Shown: positions 62,782 through 64,000 of the stretch, piece after piece
Layout of the letters: each line of letters begins with the position of its first letter
How positions within the stretch are numbered: the stretch's first letter is position 1
Assembly (NCBI RefSeq): GCF_900156885.1
Contig: NZ_FTOY01000010.1
Coordinates: 248,001 to 312,000 of the forward strand
Source of the DNA: Limosilactobacillus caccae
GTDB lineage: Bacteria > Bacillota > Bacilli > Lactobacillales > Lactobacillaceae
DNA: 64,000 nt
Direction: 5' to 3'
The notes under the pieces: model-generated
What the model was told of the DNA's origin: nothing
Databases searched by the model: none
The model's input: the letters and a program-made list of their open reading frames with translations, nothing else
Translations under genes and position numbers: made by a program

Positions 62782-62814
62782 AAAAGCCTCCATCACATTA
62801 TGCTGAAGGCTTTT
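62782..62814. terminator. Terminator of the PepO gene
   Basis: AAAAGCCTcCA/TGaAGGCTTTT with a 12-nt loop, just after the minus-strand stop at 62822. Confidence 0.85.
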
Positions 62815-62821
62815 ATTTACA

Positions 62822-64000
62822 TTACCAAATATGAACCCGGTCTTCCGGTGCCTTGTACATCTTGTCACCCGGCTTGATGTCAAAGGCCGTGTAGAAGTCG
62901 GCGAGGTTTTCTGCCTGGACATTTGCCCGCAACTTCTGTGGGGCGTGAACGTCAATTGACAGCAACAATTGCATATACTGCTCAGTTGCCTTCATCCGCC
63001 ATACCGTTGCCCAATTAATGAAGAATTCCTTGGCATTAAAGTCATCTTCACCCTTCGCGGCTTCAAGGGCACAGCTTAGGCCACCAGCATCGGCAATGTT
63101 TTCAGAAACAGTCAGCTTCCCGTTTACCTTCTGGCCGGCAAACGGAATCCCGTCGAACTCTTTGATCATGCTCTGGGCTAGTTTCTTAAAGTGTGCAGAG
63201 TCTTCATCCGTCCACCAGTTGTTAAGGTTCCCTAATTCATCAAAGAGTGACCCGTTGTTATCAAAGGCGTGGGAAATTTCGTGGGCAATGACCGCCCCAA
63301 TTCCCCCGTAATTTTGGCTACTGCTTTGCTTCAAGGAGTAGAACGATGCTTGCAGGATCGCTGCTGGGAAAACGATGATGTTCTTAAATGGGTGGTAGTA
63401 AGCATTCACCGTGGCGGCACTCATCTCCCACCGCATCCGATCAACCGGCTTGTTCCAACGGCCAAACATGTCCTTGTTGGCAATGACAGCGAGCTGATTT
63501 AAGTTCGCAATTAAGGTCTCATCTTCGTCAATCTTAAACTTATCGTACAGTGCCGGAATCTTATCGGGGTAACCAACCTGGATCCCGAGCTTATCAAGTT
63601 TCAAGACAGCCTTATCACGGGTGGCCTTGCTCAACCAGGTGTTGTTGGTCAACCGGTTCTTGTAAACCTTAATCATCTGCTCAACCATGTGGTGGACGTC
63701 TGCCTTCGCCTGCGGTCCAAAGTACTTCTTCCCGTAGTAATCCCCGGCAACTTGGCTGAACATATCGCGGGCAAGGTAGTAGGCAAATTTCCGCTGGCTA
63801 ACCGGCTTCTTGCTTCCGGACAGCGCCCGGCTATAACGACCGTTAATTTCCCGCATTTCATCATCAAGGTAGGACGCGTTGTCGCGGATGATCCGGATAA
63901 TCGCCCAGCTCTTGAAAAGTTCAAAGTGGTCCCGCAAAATCCCATCTAAGGCTTTAAAGAAGGCTGGTTCCATCACAATGACCTTTTCTGGTGTGGCACC
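62822..64000 (-). CDS. pepO: M13-family zinc endopeptidase PepO (partial, N-terminus off window)
   Basis: 393 codons to the right edge, of about 630-650 usual. The zinc motif HEISH in GAVIAHEISHAFDNNG and the third ligand in VSENIADAGGL are present, with NAYYHPFKNIIVFPAAILQ upstream (the NAYY substrate motif). The frame stays open through 64000, so the ATG at 63976 is internal. Cleaves oligopeptides in the cytoplasm of lactic acid bacteria. Confidence 0.93.
   Translation of the reverse strand, partial: GATPEKVIVMEPAFFKALDGILRDHFELFKSWAIIRIIRDNASYLDDEMREINGRYSRALSGSKKPVSQRKFAYYLARDMFSQVAGDYYGKKYFGPQAKADVHHMVEQMIKVYKNRLTNNTWLSKATRDKAVLKLDKLGIQVGYPDKIPALYDKFKIDEDETLIANLNQLAVIANKDMFGRWNKPVDRMRWEMSAATVNAYYHPFKNIIVFPAAILQASFYSLKQSSSQNYGGIGAVIAHEISHAFDNNGSLFDELGNLNNWWTDEDSAHFKKLAQSMIKEFDGIPFAGQKVNGKLTVSENIADAGGLSCALEAAKGEDDFNAKEFFINWATVWRMKATEQYMQLLLSIDVHAPQKLRANVQAENLADFYTAFDIKPGDKMYKAPEDRVHIW

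Overview
The window reads as chromosome of a heterofermentative lactic acid bacterium, most likely Limosilactobacillus (L. reuteri group or a close relative). The reasons are a propanediol/glycerol utilisation (pdu) microcompartment operon with coenzyme-B12 diol dehydratase, zwf and gnd feeding the phosphoketolase pathway, a LacS lactose permease with a fused IIA domain, class II GalT, CcpA-type cre sites and strong AGGAGG ribosome binding sites. The species is inferred from gene content and protein resemblance; no database search was possible.

Layout. 1-10,900: pduA-B-C-D-E-G on the minus strand (pduG runs off the left edge), divergent from the AraC-type activator pocR. An IS3-family element then sits in the loop of the old pocR terminator, followed by nitroreductase, eutJ and the glycerol facilitator. 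11,100-18,400: membrane proteins, a B3/4-domain protein, MarR, an operon with a catalytically dead ABC-ATPase-like protein, and an ECF S-component paired with a DUF4430 protein, a plausible cobamide uptake pair serving the diol dehydratase. 18,900-31,700: nrdI, an MFS carrier, zwf, gnd, lacS, a serine-hydrolase-like protein, uspA, an Lrp regulator, a dicarboxylate/glutamate symporter and dedA. 31,700-35,500: galK-galT-galR with promoter, operator and cre sites. 35,500-42,100: SGNH esterase, phosphatase, PEBP protein, small hypotheticals, a GreA-like factor, pnuC and an aldo-keto reductase. 42,100-46,700: a Bce-type two-component/ABC antimicrobial-peptide module. 46,640-48,640: a cysteine operon (MetA-like acyltransferase plus cysK) preceded by a 19-residue leader peptide ending Cys-Cys-stop, with alternative hairpins. 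48,700-53,500: membrane MerR fusion, cardiolipin synthase, MFS, macrodomain protein and membrane XRE regulator.

53,500-62,700 is AT-richer and accessory. It holds an 86-bp promoter-bearing repeat flanking a lipoprotein/DUF3278/XRE cassette, a LysR-SDR pair, a decayed SnoaL-like gene behind an intact MerR-type promoter, a second membrane XRE, a type I toxin-antitoxin locus with Fst/par architecture, an AbrB-RelE toxin-antitoxin pair, an isochorismatase broken by one stop codon, and small membrane peptides. The right edge cuts a PepO-type metallopeptidase.

The most interesting items are the cysteine leader-peptide attenuator (46,642-46,882), the Fst-like locus (60,061-60,343), the dead ABC protein operon (15,349-17,312), the shared DUF4430-like fold in PocR and the putative B12-uptake protein, and the duplicated promoter cassette. 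All motif, hairpin and promoter calls were made by eye.
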